Source: Halodesulfovibrio sp. (GTDB lineage: Bacteria > Desulfobacterota > Desulfovibrionia > Desulfovibrionales > Desulfovibrionaceae). From it: a stretch of DNA of 64,000 bases. Below the pieces are notes generated by a model. The model had not been told where the DNA came from. It searched no databases and saw only the letters and a list, made by a program, of their open reading frames with translations. The position numbers were made by a program, and so were the translations under genes. Location of the stretch: NCBI RefSeq assembly GCF_025210605.1, contig NZ_JAOARI010000013.1, positions 152,581-216,580 on the forward strand, written 5' to 3'. Shown here piece after piece: positions 8,469 to 18,377 of this stretch. Positions within the stretch are counted from its first letter, which is position 1. Every line of letters begins with the position of its first letter.

Positions 8469-9525
8469 CGTTGAATGTAGCCCATACCATGAGAGTTAAC
8501 AGTAAGAAAATTCCGACGCGAATAGAGTAGTCCATGACTTTTGCAGGAACTGGTTTGCCCACGATTGTTTCGTAAACCAGCATGACAAGGTGACCGCCAT
8601 CCAATACTGGTACAGGCAATAAGTTGAGGACACCAAGGTTTATGCTGATAAGTGCAGCAAGGGCAAGAACAGCAACGAGCCCTTGTTCTGCCTGCTGGCT
8701 GACCAGTTGAGCAATCATAATAGGACCGCCAACCGTTTCTGCCGGAATAACTCGCTCGATAAGTTTAATGAATCCCTCAACGGTGAGCACCGTCATAGAC
8801 CATGTTTGGTCAAGTGCCGCAGCCGCAGAACCTATGAAACCAAGACTGATGTTTTCAGTCTTTCCTGCTGCCTGTACACCGATGAGGTATGTTTTTTCGT
8901 CTTCACCAAAAAGATTTTTGCGGGAAAGCAATGACGGAGTCACTTTGAAAGTAAGGTCTTTGCCGTCTCGATTCACTAGGATTGTTAATTCCTTGCCACC
9001 GTGTTTAGCAATGGAGTCGGAAATATCTTCCCAGTATTTGATTTTTGTGCCGCTAATGGACAGAACAGAGTCGCCTTTTTCAAGTCCTGCAATAGCAGCG
9101 GGACTGTCGGGACGGACAGCACCAATTTCTGGAAGCAGCTGGAATTGACCATTGGCAACAAACAGTGCCCAGTAAATTAAAAAAGCAAGCAAAAGGTTGG
9201 CAATAGGACCGGCGGCAACAATGCACATACGCTGCCATGGCTTACGCTTAGTAAAGCTGTCCTCTTCGGTAAACTCGCTGTTTTCAGGAGAGTTGATGTC
9301 GTCATCCGGACTTTCACCGACCATGGAAACATATCCGCCGAGAGGAATTGCAGAGAGTTTATACTCAGTTCTGCCGCGCTTGAACTTGTACAACGCAGGT
9401 CCGAATCCAAGAGAGAAGGTGCGGATGCCCACACCGAATGCACGGGCTACACTAAAGTGCCCAAGCTCATGGAAGAAAATAAGCCCGCCCAGAACAAGAA
9501 TGATTGCTATTGCACTGCTTAGCAT
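8449..9525 (-). CDS. rseP: RIP metalloprotease RseP (site-2 protease)
   Basis: A 358-residue inner-membrane zinc protease. The first helix carries HELGH (His19, Glu20, His23). A PDZ domain spans about residues 115-190 (GLEKGDSVLSISG). The second active-site motif is NLLPVPVLDGGH near residue 300, supplying the third zinc ligand. RseP cleaves anti-sigma factors and leftover signal peptides within the membrane. It has one PDZ domain where E. coli RseP has two, in line with the shorter form. It lies 34 bp after dxr and overlaps tsaB. Confidence 0.92.
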   Translation of the reverse strand: MLSSAIAIILVLGGLIFFHELGHFSVARAFGVGIRTFSLGFGPALYKFKRGRTEYKLSAIPLGGYVSMVGESPDDDINSPENSEFTEEDSFTKRKPWQRMCIVAAGPIANLLLAFLIYWALFVANGQFQLLPEIGAVRPDSPAAIAGLEKGDSVLSISGTKIKYWEDISDSIAKHGGKELTILVNRDGKDLTFKVTPSLLSRKNLFGEDEKTYLIGVQAAGKTENISLGFIGSAAAALDQTWSMTVLTVEGFIKLIERVIPAETVGGPIMIAQLVSQQAEQGLVAVLALAALISINLGVLNLLPVPVLDGGHLVMLVYETIVGKPVPAKVMDYSIRVGIFLLLTLMVWATFNDVSRLL

Positions 9526-9559
9526 ACTGTTTAGGTACTCCGTAGTTTATATATACTGG

Positions 9560-10768
9560 TTACAGCGTACGTGCCCATTCCAGAGAATGTGCACGTGTTG
9601 CGGAATCCAGCGCGATTATGTCGTCAATAGAAGCCGGGGTGACCATGTCATGTTTTTCTATAGCCTTTTTGATAAGCTGCGGAATTTGCAGAAACTCAAT
9701 GTTGCCTTTCAGGAAAAGGTCAACAGCAATTTCGTTTGCTGCATTAAGAACTACACAAAGCCCTTTACCGCCCCGTAATGCTTCGCGTGCCAATTCAAGG
9801 CATGGAAAAGAAAGTATATCAGGTTTTTCAAAGGTCAAGTCGCCGCAGGAAATTAAATCAAGAGGCGTAACGCCCGTCTTCATTATTTTTGGCCAGCCAA
9901 TGCAGTAGCCTATGGCAATACGCATGTCCGGTGGTCCCATATGGGCGATTTGTGAACCGTCATTATATTCCACCAGAGAGTGAATTATAGATTGAGGGTG
10001 CACTACAACCTCAATAGTGTCCAGTGGAACACCGTATAAATGATACGCTTCAATGACTTCAAGACCCTTATTCATAAGTGTTGCAGAATCGATACTTATT
10101 TTGGGTCCCATAGACCAGTTTGGATGGGCGAGTGCCTCCTTGCTGGTTACGGTGGAAAGAAAATCTCGTTTTTTACCGCGGAACGGACCGCCGGAAGCAG
10201 TTAGAATGATGCGGCGAACTTCGGCTTTGTCGTGTCCTGAAAGCGCTTGGAAAATAGCGTTATGTTCGGAATCGACAGGCAGAATAACTGCCCCTGTGCG
10301 CTGGCAGACATCGCGTATCAAATCGCCTGCAAGAACGAGTGATTCTTTATTTGCAAGGGCAATGACTTTTCCTGCTTCTGCTGCTGCAAAAGTGGCACGT
10401 AACCCAGCTGCGCCTACCTGTGCAGAAAGTACGGTGGAAGCTTCTTCAAGACGTGCCATGTGGGCATAGCCATCACCGCCAACGAGAATTGTCGGGGTAT
10501 AGTCCGCAGGCAGTTTCTTTTGCAATTCAATTGCAGCATCATCTGTCAGAACTGCAAGGTACGCAGGGCGCCAGCGCATGGCTTGTTCTGCAAGCAGGCT
10601 GATATTGCGTGCTCCAGCTAAACCAACAACTGTAAATTGCTCCGGCTGTTCTTCAACTACTTTGAGCGCACTTGTTCCAATGGAACCGGTTGAACCCATT
10701 ATAACAAGTGAACGTGGAAATGTATCCGCATATGCCGTGTTCGGCATTGATGATATGTACTGTATCAC
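9560..10768 (-). CDS. dxr: 1-deoxy-D-xylulose 5-phosphate reductoisomerase
   Basis: A 402-residue enzyme that turns DXP into MEP, the committed step of the non-mevalonate isoprenoid pathway. The NADPH motif is GSTGSIGTSALKV; the metal site is in LPVDSEHNAIFQAL; the catalytic loop TASGGPF and the LMNKGLEVIEAYHL segment are intact. The start chosen is GTG at 10768 with AGGA 6 bases upstream; an internal ATG at 10747 (MPNTAYAD) has no ribosome site. It sits in a block that also supplies uppS, which uses the isoprenoid product. Confidence 0.93.
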   Translation of the reverse strand: MIQYISSMPNTAYADTFPRSLVIMGSTGSIGTSALKVVEEQPEQFTVVGLAGARNISLLAEQAMRWRPAYLAVLTDDAAIELQKKLPADYTPTILVGGDGYAHMARLEEASTVLSAQVGAAGLRATFAAAEAGKVIALANKESLVLAGDLIRDVCQRTGAVILPVDSEHNAIFQALSGHDKAEVRRIILTASGGPFRGKKRDFLSTVTSKEALAHPNWSMGPKISIDSATLMNKGLEVIEAYHLYGVPLDTIEVVVHPQSIIHSLVEYNDGSQIAHMGPPDMRIAIGYCIGWPKIMKTGVTPLDLISCGDLTFEKPDILSFPCLELAREALRGGKGLCVVLNAANEIAVDLFLKGNIEFLQIPQLIKKAIEKHDMVTPASIDDIIALDSATRAHSLEWARTL

Positions 10769-10776
10769 AAAATATC

Positions 10777-12231
10777 CTAAGCATGTAGAGCTGCAAGCTT
10801 TGCGCCTGCCTCGGTCATAAAGTTGAATAGCAGCGTTATATCATCACTGGTTGTGCGGTGATTGGCAACACACAGCCGGATAACGCCTTTGCCGCAAATG
10901 CGGGCGGGAGTCATAAAACCGAGACCACTTTTTTCAAGCTCGCCTAGAATTGCGACTTGTAAATTGTCCAGCTCTGCTTCTGACCAGTCACAACAGTTAT
11001 CGGGAATGTACCGTGCACACGCCATAGAAAGCTCTACATCGCAAACAGTTTCCCAGTTTGGAGAATTTTGAGTGAGGGAGTAAAATAGTCTGGCATGCTC
11101 GTGATTGCGTTCAACAATTTCCGCAAGACGTTTGATGCCGTATGTTTTAAACGCAAACCAGAGTTTTAATGCGCGACCTTGTCGGGAAAGTTGAAAGTTT
11201 GTATTTTTCAAATCCCAGTCTGTCTCTTGACCAAGGTACACTGCTTTTGCAACAAATGTCTCTTTTTGTTGCTTTTTATTTTTAAAAAGCGTTATGCCGC
11301 ACTCAAGTGGAATAAAAAACCATTTATGCGGGTCTACCGCAATAGAGTCTGCGCGCTCAATGCCGCTGAGGATAGGGCGCAACTTTTCAGAGATCATAGC
11401 CGCGCCACCGTAGGATGCATCTACGTGCAGCCACAGATTCAAATCTTCGCAGATATCCGCAATAGCATTGAGCGGGTCAACAGAACCGGTTGAGACAGCG
11501 CCAGCTTGTGCAACAACACAGTATGGTTGCATACCGGCAAGCCTGTCAGCCTGTACCATGCGCTGTAATTCCTCAGGAATCATGCGGCAGTGTTCGTCTG
11601 TTGGAACGCTGCGTACATTATCATGCCCGATGCCAAGCAGCATTGCAGAACGGTATACCGACATGTGCCCTTGATCGGAAACATAGACGGTAAGAGGTTT
11701 TTCGAGGGACTGCATTCCCTTGTCGGCGACCTCTGGAGCATGCGTGTGGCGACCTACTGTCATCCCCATAAGGTTGGCAACAGTGCCGCCAGAGACAAGT
11801 GTTCCACCCCATGTATCAGGGTAGCCGAACATTTTTGCAAACCAGCCGAGAACTACTTTTTCTAGAATAGTAGCAGGCGGACTGCCTTTATACAGTAACG
11901 GTGCCTGATTGAAGCCGACACTGAGCAGTTCACCAATGGTGCCAGCTGGCGCAGGGCTTGTTGTTATCCATGCCAGAAAGCGAGGATGACCAATACGGGT
12001 GCAAACAGATTTAAACGACCTTTCGACCTGATCGAGAACTTCATCCGGCGGGGAACCCTCCATCGGAATATCTTCAAACAGAGATTCCTTGATGGTTTCC
12101 ATTGGAATTTGAGTAACCACCGGAGCATCTGAAATATGGGCGACATAGTCACCGATAATTGAGGCTACCCGTTGTAGGTGGTCGTCAAAGTGTTCTAGAT
12201 CGAGAGACTGATGCTTATGTTTGTCACCCAT
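10777..12231 (-). CDS. PLP-dependent group II amino acid decarboxylase
   Basis: A 484-residue fold-type I PLP enzyme of the glutamate/aromatic-L-amino-acid decarboxylase family. WLHVDASYGG holds Asp271 that pairs with the pyridine nitrogen, and VDPHKWFF holds the Schiff-base Lys303. DQGHMS near residue 188 supplies the ring-stacking His. The substrate cannot be read from sequence: tyrosine, tryptophan, glutamate and 2,4-diaminobutyrate enzymes share these motifs. It starts 17 bp downstream of cdsA with AGGA before the ATG and ends 8 bp before dxr, so it is embedded in the uppS-cdsA-dxr-rseP-tsaB operon, to which it has no obvious link. Confidence 0.8.
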   Translation of the reverse strand: MGDKHKHQSLDLEHFDDHLQRVASIIGDYVAHISDAPVVTQIPMETIKESLFEDIPMEGSPPDEVLDQVERSFKSVCTRIGHPRFLAWITTSPAPAGTIGELLSVGFNQAPLLYKGSPPATILEKVVLGWFAKMFGYPDTWGGTLVSGGTVANLMGMTVGRHTHAPEVADKGMQSLEKPLTVYVSDQGHMSVYRSAMLLGIGHDNVRSVPTDEHCRMIPEELQRMVQADRLAGMQPYCVVAQAGAVSTGSVDPLNAIADICEDLNLWLHVDASYGGAAMISEKLRPILSGIERADSIAVDPHKWFFIPLECGITLFKNKKQQKETFVAKAVYLGQETDWDLKNTNFQLSRQGRALKLWFAFKTYGIKRLAEIVERNHEHARLFYSLTQNSPNWETVCDVELSMACARYIPDNCCDWSEAELDNLQVAILGELEKSGLGFMTPARICGKGVIRLCVANHRTTSDDITLLFNFMTEAGAKLAALHA

Positions 12232-12248
12232 AAGTCATTCCTGTCTGG

Positions 12249-13052
12249 TTAAAAGAATGAATAAATACTCTGTGCAAACCAGTACGTTGGCAATACCAAT
12301 AAAATGGAGTCAATACGATCAAGTACGCCGCCATGTCCTGGCAGGATAGCTCCAGAATCCTTTACGCCGACGGTACGTTTGAGAGCAGATTCAAAAAAGT
12401 CACCAAGCTGAGAAGCACAGTTAAGAACGATGCCAAGCAGAATAAGAAGATACCAAGGAGCTGTGCCAAACGCCAGACCAAGGCTGACTGTAACAAGACA
12501 GCAGCCAAGCATGCCGCCGAGGGAACCTTCTATGGTTTTTTTAGGACTTACACGAGGCCAAATTTTGTTTTTTCCAAAGAAACGTCCGGCGTAGAAACCG
12601 CCGATGTCTGATGCAAATGCTGCGAGCAGAATAAGAATGAGTTCAATGCGTTGAAAGCTGAATACAGCCTGAAGAAGTACTGGCAGGTACAGTACGCCGC
12701 CAGTGATAATCTGGGACTGCGGGAAGCTTGCATCGTCGCGCATGGTAATGCCGTATTTACCGAGGAAAGCAAAGTTGCTAATCCAGAATGTTAGAGCAAT
12801 AAATCCGATAACGGCATGCGGCAGGTTCAGGTAAGATGCGATAAGGATTGCAATACCCATAAGGCAGCCGAACAATTTAAGCGTCATCTTTTCGTTGCGC
12901 GCCCAGAACATGGTGTAAAATTCGTACTGTCCTATAACGCTGGCAGCAAGGATGCCTGCGAGCAGTGCCCAATCACCAATAACGAGAATGGCTATAAGTA
13001 CAGGTAAGGCAATAAGTGCGGTCATCCAACGCTGTCTGTGAGAATTAGTCAT
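12249..13052 (-). CDS. cdsA: Phosphatidate cytidylyltransferase
   Basis: A 267-residue polytopic membrane enzyme making CDP-diacylglycerol from phosphatidate and CTP. The C-terminal CdsA signature is clear: RVSPKKTIEGSLGG, then QLGDFFESALKRTVGVKDSGAILPGHGGVLDRIDS (read in parts). The frame is open to 13220, but the start MTNSHRQRW at 13052 gives a normal CdsA N-terminus and overlaps the uppS stop by 8 bp, so translational coupling is likely. It is followed 17 bp later by the PLP decarboxylase. Confidence 0.92.
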   Translation of the reverse strand: MTNSHRQRWMTALIALPVLIAILVIGDWALLAGILAASVIGQYEFYTMFWARNEKMTLKLFGCLMGIAILIASYLNLPHAVIGFIALTFWISNFAFLGKYGITMRDDASFPQSQIITGGVLYLPVLLQAVFSFQRIELILILLAAFASDIGGFYAGRFFGKNKIWPRVSPKKTIEGSLGGMLGCCLVTVSLGLAFGTAPWYLLILLGIVLNCASQLGDFFESALKRTVGVKDSGAILPGHGGVLDRIDSILLVLPTYWFAQSIYSFF

Positions 13053-13803
13053 TGTTAAGCTGGTCTCCGGTCTTTCCGAAACGGCGTTCCCGTGCGGCAT
13101 AAGCCCTGAGCACGTCGTGGAATTCCTCAACTGAGAAATCCGGCCATAAGGTTTCGGTAAAATACATTTCGCTGTAAGCATGCTGGAAGAGCATGAAGTT
13201 TGAGAGGCGAACCTCTCCACTAGTGCGGATCATCAAGTCGGGGTCAGGGATGCCGGAAGAATAGAGTCTTGCGGCAAAGTTTTCTTCTGTTACGTCATCA
13301 ACCGTTACGGAATCCGCTACAAGCTGCTTTGCAGCACGAATAATCTCATCTCTTCCTGAATAGTTTAAGGCAAGATTAAGCGTCATAGAGGTATTCTTTT
13401 GGGTTTTCTTGATGGCATGTTGTAAGGCTGTGCGTGCAGCAAGAGGTAACTCATTAATTTCACCAAAAATATTGAGTTTGATATCTTGCTCCATAAGATC
13501 GGGAAGCTCTTTTTTCAAAAAACTTACCAGCAGTTCAAAAAGAAAGCTGACTTCTTTTTGCGGGCGTGCCCAGTTTTCACGAGAAAACGTGTACAGGGTC
13601 ATGTGCTTAATGCCCAATCTGCGAGATTCACGTACAATACGCTGTACTGTTTCAGACCCGGCACGGTGTCCTGCCGTGCGTTCGTCACCCCGTCGTTTTG
13701 CCCAGCGTCCGTTTCCATCCATGATGAATGAAACATGAACAGGTAGTGCTTCAGGGGAAGTCCAGTCCTGTAATTGTGAATTTGACAAAACATACCTCAG
13801 CAT
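13045..13803 (-). CDS. uppS: Isoprenyl (undecaprenyl) diphosphate synthase
   Basis: A cis-prenyltransferase of about 250 residues that makes the C55 lipid carrier for peptidoglycan and LPS. VSFIMDGNGRWAKRRG holds the catalytic Asp; TLYTFSRENWARP and PDLMIRTSGEVRLSNF are family motifs. The frame is open to 14004, but the sequence before 13803 is unlike the family. Two starts compete: ATG at 13803 (used here, no clear ribosome site) and TTG at 13788, which has GAGG 7 bases upstream and also gives a normal N-terminus. It overlaps cdsA by 8 bp. Confidence 0.9.
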   Translation of the reverse strand: MLRYVLSNSQLQDWTSPEALPVHVSFIMDGNGRWAKRRGDERTAGHRAGSETVQRIVRESRRLGIKHMTLYTFSRENWARPQKEVSFLFELLVSFLKKELPDLMEQDIKLNIFGEINELPLAARTALQHAIKKTQKNTSMTLNLALNYSGRDEIIRAAKQLVADSVTVDDVTEENFAARLYSSGIPDPDLMIRTSGEVRLSNFMLFQHAYSEMYFTETLWPDFSVEEFHDVLRAYAARERRFGKTGDQLNND

Positions 13804-14021
13804 GCGTTTGAGTAATAAAAGAAACGTTGAGTTATAATGGGAAAGCCTATCCTCCGTCAAGAAAGCGAATCGGCTGACAAAAAGCGTGTGGAGGATGGGG
13901 ACATACGTGAAGGTACACTCGCATTGAACGGCATTCGCTGCAAGGTAAGAGTCTGCTGCGGCTTGATATATATCCTGTAAATACGTTTTGTATGCAGTCG
14001 GCATTAGCTGGAAATACCATC

Positions 14022-14055
14022 AAAAAAAAAGGTCGGACATGATGTCCGACCTTTT
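14022..14055 (-). terminator. Intrinsic terminator of pyrH-frr
   Basis: Stem GGTCGGACAT (14031-14040) with ATGTCCGACC (14042-14051), preceded on the plus strand by nine A, giving a T run on the minus strand. It separates frr from uppS. Confidence 0.88.
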
Positions 14056-14087
14056 ATGACTGAAATTCAGCCGAAGCATTCAGGAAA

Positions 14088-14642
14088 TTAAATTTCCATA
14101 ATCTCTGCTTCTTTTTCACTTCCTTTTACGTCTGCCTTAGCAACGAATGAGTCAGTAAGTTTCTGAACCTCATCCTGACCGCGGTGGCAATCGTCTTCGG
14201 AAATGTCTTTTGCTTTTTCGAGCTTTTTCATCTGCTCGTTAGCGTCACGACGAACGTTGCGGATAGCAATTTTTGCATCTTCCACACCTTTTTTAGCAAG
14301 CTTAACAAGCTCGCGGCGACGTTCTTCAGTCAGCATCGGGATAGAGATGCGAATGATTTTACCGTCGTTCATCGGGGTAAGACCGAGATCGGAATTAAGG
14401 ATAGCTTTTTCTACAAGAGCAAAAGCGCCTTTATCCCAAGGCTGGATAGTGATTGTGCGGCTTTCCGGAACAGCAACAGATGCAAGCTGTCCAATCGGAG
14501 TTGGTGCGCCATAGTAGTCAACAACAATGTGGTCAACAAGGCTGGCGTGCGCGCGACCAGTGCGTAAGCGGCTGAATTCACGATCCAGAGCAACTAACGC
14601 TTTTTCCATTCTTTCTTCGGCATCAAGAAGAATATCATCCAT
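14088..14642 (-). CDS. frr: Ribosome recycling factor
   Basis: A 184-residue protein with the standard RRF length and motifs: [44 protein letters not shown], and the C-terminal helix with [20 protein letters not shown]. It splits post-termination ribosomes together with EF-G. It follows pyrH with 2 bp between them, the usual pyrH-frr pairing. Confidence 0.96.
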   Translation of the reverse strand: MDDILLDAEERMEKALVALDREFSRLRTGRAHASLVDHIVVDYYGAPTPIGQLASVAVPESRTITIQPWDKGAFALVEKAILNSDLGLTPMNDGKIIRISIPMLTEERRRELVKLAKKGVEDAKIAIRNVRRDANEQMKKLEKAKDISEDDCHRGQDEVQKLTDSFVAKADVKGSEKEAEIMEI

Positions 14643-14644
14643 GA

Positions 14645-15361
14645 TTAGCCTCCGTGTACGATTGTACCAATTTCTTCACCAAGAATAACTTTACGAACGT
14701 CACCCTTGAATAAGTTACAAACCAAAATTGGCACATTGTTTTCCATGCACAGCGAAATGGCAGTAGAATCCATTACTCGCAAGTTTTTCTGAAGTACCTC
14801 AATAAAGCTGAGAGACTTGAACATCACTGCATCATCGTTTGATACAGGATCTTTATCATAAACGCCATCTACTTTGGTAGCTTTAATGATAGCCTCACAT
14901 TTTAATTCCATGCCGCGCAGTGCTGCTGCTGTGTCGGTAGTGAAAAACGGGTTACCGGTACCTGCCGCACAAATAACAATGCGACCTTTTTCCAGATGAC
15001 GTTCAGCACGGCGTCGGATGTATGGCTCACAAACTTCCTGCATGGTGATAGCGGAAAGAACACGTGTAGGGTGACCGTGTTTTTCAAGGTGATCCTGAAC
15101 AGCTACTGCGTTCATAACGGTTGCCATCATACCCATGTAGTCAGCAGAGGAGCGATCCATACCCTTTGCAGAGGAGGAAAGTCCACGGAAAATGTTACCA
15201 CCGCCGATAACCAGAGCAATCTGTAAGCCCATGTCAGCAAGTTCTGCAATCTCGGAGCAAACACCTGCAACAGTTTCAGGGTCAATACCAAACTTGCCGT
15301 CACCAGCAAGTGCTTCGCCGCTCAGTTTAATCAGCACGCGTTTAAAGCGTAATTCGCTCAT
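14645..15361 (-). CDS. pyrH: UMP kinase
   Basis: A 238-residue bacterial UMP kinase (amino acid kinase fold), phosphorylating UMP to UDP. Motifs: [60 protein letters not shown], and [10 protein letters not shown]. The start at 15361 gives the normal N-terminus [16 protein letters not shown]. It is upstream of and tightly coupled to frr. Confidence 0.96.
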   Translation of the reverse strand: MSELRFKRVLIKLSGEALAGDGKFGIDPETVAGVCSEIAELADMGLQIALVIGGGNIFRGLSSSAKGMDRSSADYMGMMATVMNAVAVQDHLEKHGHPTRVLSAITMQEVCEPYIRRRAERHLEKGRIVICAAGTGNPFFTTDTAAALRGMELKCEAIIKATKVDGVYDKDPVSNDDAVMFKSLSFIEVLQKNLRVMDSTAISLCMENNVPILVCNLFKGDVRKVILGEEIGTIVHGG

Positions 15362-15409
15362 ACATATCCTCTTTTCAGTTATAAAAAAATAACAACACAG
15401 GGTAGTGTC

Positions 15410-16183
15410 TTAGTTGTCAGCATCAAAAGGAGCACCCCAGTTGCCTTCCGAAACACGAACGTATTTGAGGAACGCGTAAAATGCTCCATGTATTGCATTA
15501 ATAAACCCGGCTTTGCCATCGAGAAAACCGAGTTTAATGAAATAAAGTTTAATAAAACGCATTGTGCCGTGGGTAATTCCTTTCCCCAGCCCGCCTTTTT
15601 TCCCTTTGGCGTGTAGGTCATCTGCACCTTGCTGTGCGTAGGAATCAATTTTCTGCAAGTGCTGCGAAAAGCTCATGTAAGGGTAATGTAGGATTTCAGC
15701 GTCCAATTTCTCAGTCTTGCCTTTCGGGTGGAATGAGTAGTGCGCACCGCTTACCTTTACTTCGAGTTTTTCCGGTCTAAAAACACGGAGTAGCCAGTCG
15801 GGATACCAGCCGGAGTGTTTCATGAACCGATTGTAGTACCAGCTTTTGCGTTTTGTGTAGTAGCCTGCTGTATCCTGCGGAGCATTGGCGATGGCTTCAA
15901 CTATCTTTGCCTTCAGTGACGAGGTGCATACTTCGTCCTGATCGAGACTGACTACCCAGTCCGCATTGATTTGAGAAAAAGCAAAGGTGAATTGAGCCGC
16001 AGGTCCGTTCCATGCATTCTGGATAACGGTCGCACCAAGGTTTTCAGCTATTGCAACGGTCTTATCAGTAGAAAATGAGTCAATAACAACAACTGAGTCG
16101 CAAAAGTGTAACGATTCAATACATTGTTTCAGTGTAGCTTCACCGTTGTATGTTAATATTAAGCCTGTGGTGGTTGTCGCCAT
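15410..16183 (-). CDS. Family 2 glycosyltransferase (WaaE/KdtX-like)
   Basis: A 257-residue GT-A glycosyltransferase. It has GLILTYNGEATLKQCIESL at the N-terminus and the metal-binding DQDE (residues about 81-84) in WVVSLDQDEVCT. The C-terminal half with HYPYMSFSQHLQKIDSYAQQGA resembles the LPS-core glucosyltransferase group WaaE/KdtX. It probably adds a sugar to LPS core or another envelope glycan at the inner face of the membrane. It follows the WecE-like aminotransferase by 42 bp, so the two likely form a small envelope-sugar operon. Confidence 0.8.
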   Translation of the reverse strand: MATTTTGLILTYNGEATLKQCIESLHFCDSVVVIDSFSTDKTVAIAENLGATVIQNAWNGPAAQFTFAFSQINADWVVSLDQDEVCTSSLKAKIVEAIANAPQDTAGYYTKRKSWYYNRFMKHSGWYPDWLLRVFRPEKLEVKVSGAHYSFHPKGKTEKLDAEILHYPYMSFSQHLQKIDSYAQQGADDLHAKGKKGGLGKGITHGTMRFIKLYFIKLGFLDGKAGFINAIHGAFYAFLKYVRVSEGNWGAPFDADN

Positions 16184-16225
16184 AATGTTCTCTGTAGGTA
16201 TGCTGTGGCAGTGTAAAATAGTCGG

Positions 16226-17362
16226 CTACAGTTTGTGTAAAAATTCAGATGCGATTTCGATAACCTGATCTGTACTGTCGTTTGTCAGGTCGTAGTACAT
16301 TGGTAAACGTACCAACGTTTCGGAAACAGAATCTGTTACCGAAAGCGTGCCGCTTGTGCGTCCATACTTCACGCCTGCCGGAGCAGAGTGCAGCGGCACA
16401 TAGTGGAATGGCGCTGCGATATCGTGCTGCTTCAAGTGGCTGATGAAGTTGGTGCGGACTTCAAGGTTCGGAAGTAAAATTTCGTACATGTGGGCATTGT
16501 GCGTGCAGTGCTCAGGAATAGTCGGGCATTTGATAATGCCTTTTTCTTCGAAAGGACGGAATGCTGCATCGTATCGATTCCAGATATCCAGCCTGCGTGC
16601 CGTAATGGCTGAGGCATCTTCCAGAAGAGAGTAGAGACATGCTGCAATAATGTCGCTTGGCAGGTAGCTGGAACCAGTATCTACCCATGTGTATTTATCT
16701 ACTTGCCCACGGAAAAATTTGCTGCGGTTTGTGCCTTTTTCACGAATGATTTCTGCGTGCTCGGAATACGATGTGTCGTTGATGAGCAGCGCACCGCCTT
16801 CGCCGGACATGATGTTTTTTGTTTCGTGAAAACTGAGGGCGCCAAGTTCACCTATGGAGCCAAGGGCTTTGCCTTTGTATGTAGCCCCGAAGCCTTGGGC
16901 GGCGTCTTCCAAAATTGGAAGGTTGTGTCGCTTGGCAATATCGCAGATAGTATCCATTTCGCAGCCAACGCCAGCGTAGTGAACAGGTACAATGGCTTTG
17001 GTGCGGGGGGTGATAGCCTCTTCGATGCGTGTTTCGTCGATATTGTACGTATCCGGTCGGATATCTACAAAAACCGGTGTTGCTCCACGGAGAACAAACG
17101 CATTTGCTGTAGAAACAAAGGTGAATGAAGGCATGATAACTTCATCGCCAGCTTTTACAGAAAAAAGAAGAGCACCCATTTCGAGTGCTGCGGTACAGGA
17201 GTGGGTAAGAAGAGACTGAGCTACAGAAAACTGTTCTTCGATCCATTTATTACACAGTTTGGTGTAGGCGCCGTCACCAGCAGTTTGGTTACGCTCAAAG
17301 GCATCGCAGATGTATTTGAGTGTGTTGCTGTTATGACAAGGCTTATTGAAAGGAATGTTCAC
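16226..17362 (-). CDS. wecE: dTDP-4-amino-4,6-dideoxygalactose transaminase (WecE-like)
   Basis: A 378-residue DegT/DnrJ/EryC1-family sugar aminotransferase. The N-terminus IPFNKPCHNSNTLKYI, the LEDAAQGFGATYKGKALGS segment and the PLP lysine in SFHETKN match WecE (RffA), which forms TDP-4-amino-4,6-dideoxygalactose. The name rests on remembered similarity; related sugar transaminases cannot be excluded. It precedes the glycosyltransferase, so the product may go to LPS or another surface polysaccharide. Confidence 0.8.
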   Translation of the reverse strand: MNIPFNKPCHNSNTLKYICDAFERNQTAGDGAYTKLCNKWIEEQFSVAQSLLTHSCTAALEMGALLFSVKAGDEVIMPSFTFVSTANAFVLRGATPVFVDIRPDTYNIDETRIEEAITPRTKAIVPVHYAGVGCEMDTICDIAKRHNLPILEDAAQGFGATYKGKALGSIGELGALSFHETKNIMSGEGGALLINDTSYSEHAEIIREKGTNRSKFFRGQVDKYTWVDTGSSYLPSDIIAACLYSLLEDASAITARRLDIWNRYDAAFRPFEEKGIIKCPTIPEHCTHNAHMYEILLPNLEVRTNFISHLKQHDIAAPFHYVPLHSAPAGVKYGRTSGTLSVTDSVSETLVRLPMYYDLTNDSTDQVIEIASEFLHKL

Positions 17363-17476
17363 GGTGTAACCTTTATATGTTTCTTGCTCGTGTCAATATA
17401 CACACAATAGTAGGACAGCGGTAGGAAAAAAACAGCCAGTTTTACGTTTGGTTCTACAAAATTTTGGGCTACGCGT

Positions 17477-17508
17477 AAAAAAGGGGGAGAGAAAACTCTC
17501 CCCCCTTA
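17477..17508 (-). terminator. Intrinsic terminator of rpsB-tsf
   Basis: GC-rich stem AGGGGGAGAG/CTCTCCCCCCT with a 4-base loop and, on the minus strand, a run of six T. It lies about 27 bases after the tsf stop. Confidence 0.92.
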
Positions 17509-17534
17509 TAAGCTGTTAGATAACCGTAAGGTTT

Positions 17535-18353
17535 CTATTCAGCGTCTTCTGCTTTAGCGTCGTCTTCACCAAGTTCGAAGCGAGCGAAAGAAGCAATAGA
17601 TGCGCCTTTAAGAAGGTCGCGAATAGTCATTTTGTCGTCACGGATGTAAGGCTGGTTAACAAGGGTGATTTCCTTGAAGAATTTAGCCATACGACCGTCA
17701 ACGATTTTGTCAACGATATTCTCTGGTTTACCTTCTTCGAGAGTTTTCTGACGCTGAACTTCACGTTCACGTTCAACAATCTCAGCAGGTACGCCGGACT
17801 CATCGATAGCTACTGGGTTGGTTGCAGCAATCTGCATTGCAACGCCTTTAGCCATGTCAGCATCGTCAGAACCGATGATCTCTACGAGAACGCCGATTTT
17901 GCCGTTGGAGTGAATGTAAGAACCGATGATGCCTTCGCCGGAAAGTTCCATGCGGTGTGCACGGCCAGCAGACATGTTTTCACCGAGGGTAGCGATAGCA
18001 TCGTTAACTTCAGCTTCAACACGAGATGTGAAATCTTCAGCACCGTTTGCAAGAACGTCAGCAGCGAATTTAGCAGCGATTTCCTGGAATTTTTCGTTAC
18101 GAGCAACGAAGTCAGTTTCGCATTTAAATTCAGCAAGAGCAGCGCAGTTGCCTTCAACTACACAACCAACGAGACCTTCAGAAGTCGCGCGGCCTGCTTT
18201 TTTAGCAGCTTTAGACAGACCTTTCTGGCGGAGCCAGTCGAGTGCTGCAGCTTCGTCTGCGTTGTTTTCTACGAGTGCTTTTTTGCAGTCCATCATGCCA
18301 GCGCCGGTTTTTTCGCGCAGGCTTTTAACCATAGCAGCGGTAATAGTAGCCAT
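17535..18353 (-). CDS. tsf: Elongation factor Ts
   Basis: A 272-residue nucleotide exchange factor for EF-Tu. The N-terminal UBA-like part reads MVKSLREKTGAGMMDCKKAL, followed by LDWLRQKGLSKAAKKAGR; the dimerisation core holds CETDFVARNEKF. Its C-terminal acidic tail is normal. It follows rpsB by 24 bp in the usual rpsB-tsf operon. Confidence 0.97.
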   Translation of the reverse strand: MATITAAMVKSLREKTGAGMMDCKKALVENNADEAAALDWLRQKGLSKAAKKAGRATSEGLVGCVVEGNCAALAEFKCETDFVARNEKFQEIAAKFAADVLANGAEDFTSRVEAEVNDAIATLGENMSAGRAHRMELSGEGIIGSYIHSNGKIGVLVEIIGSDDADMAKGVAMQIAATNPVAIDESGVPAEIVEREREVQRQKTLEEGKPENIVDKIVDGRMAKFFKEITLVNQPYIRDDKMTIRDLLKGASIASFARFELGEDDAKAEDAE

Positions 18354-18377
18354 GATCTCTATCTCCCTCTGAATAAA

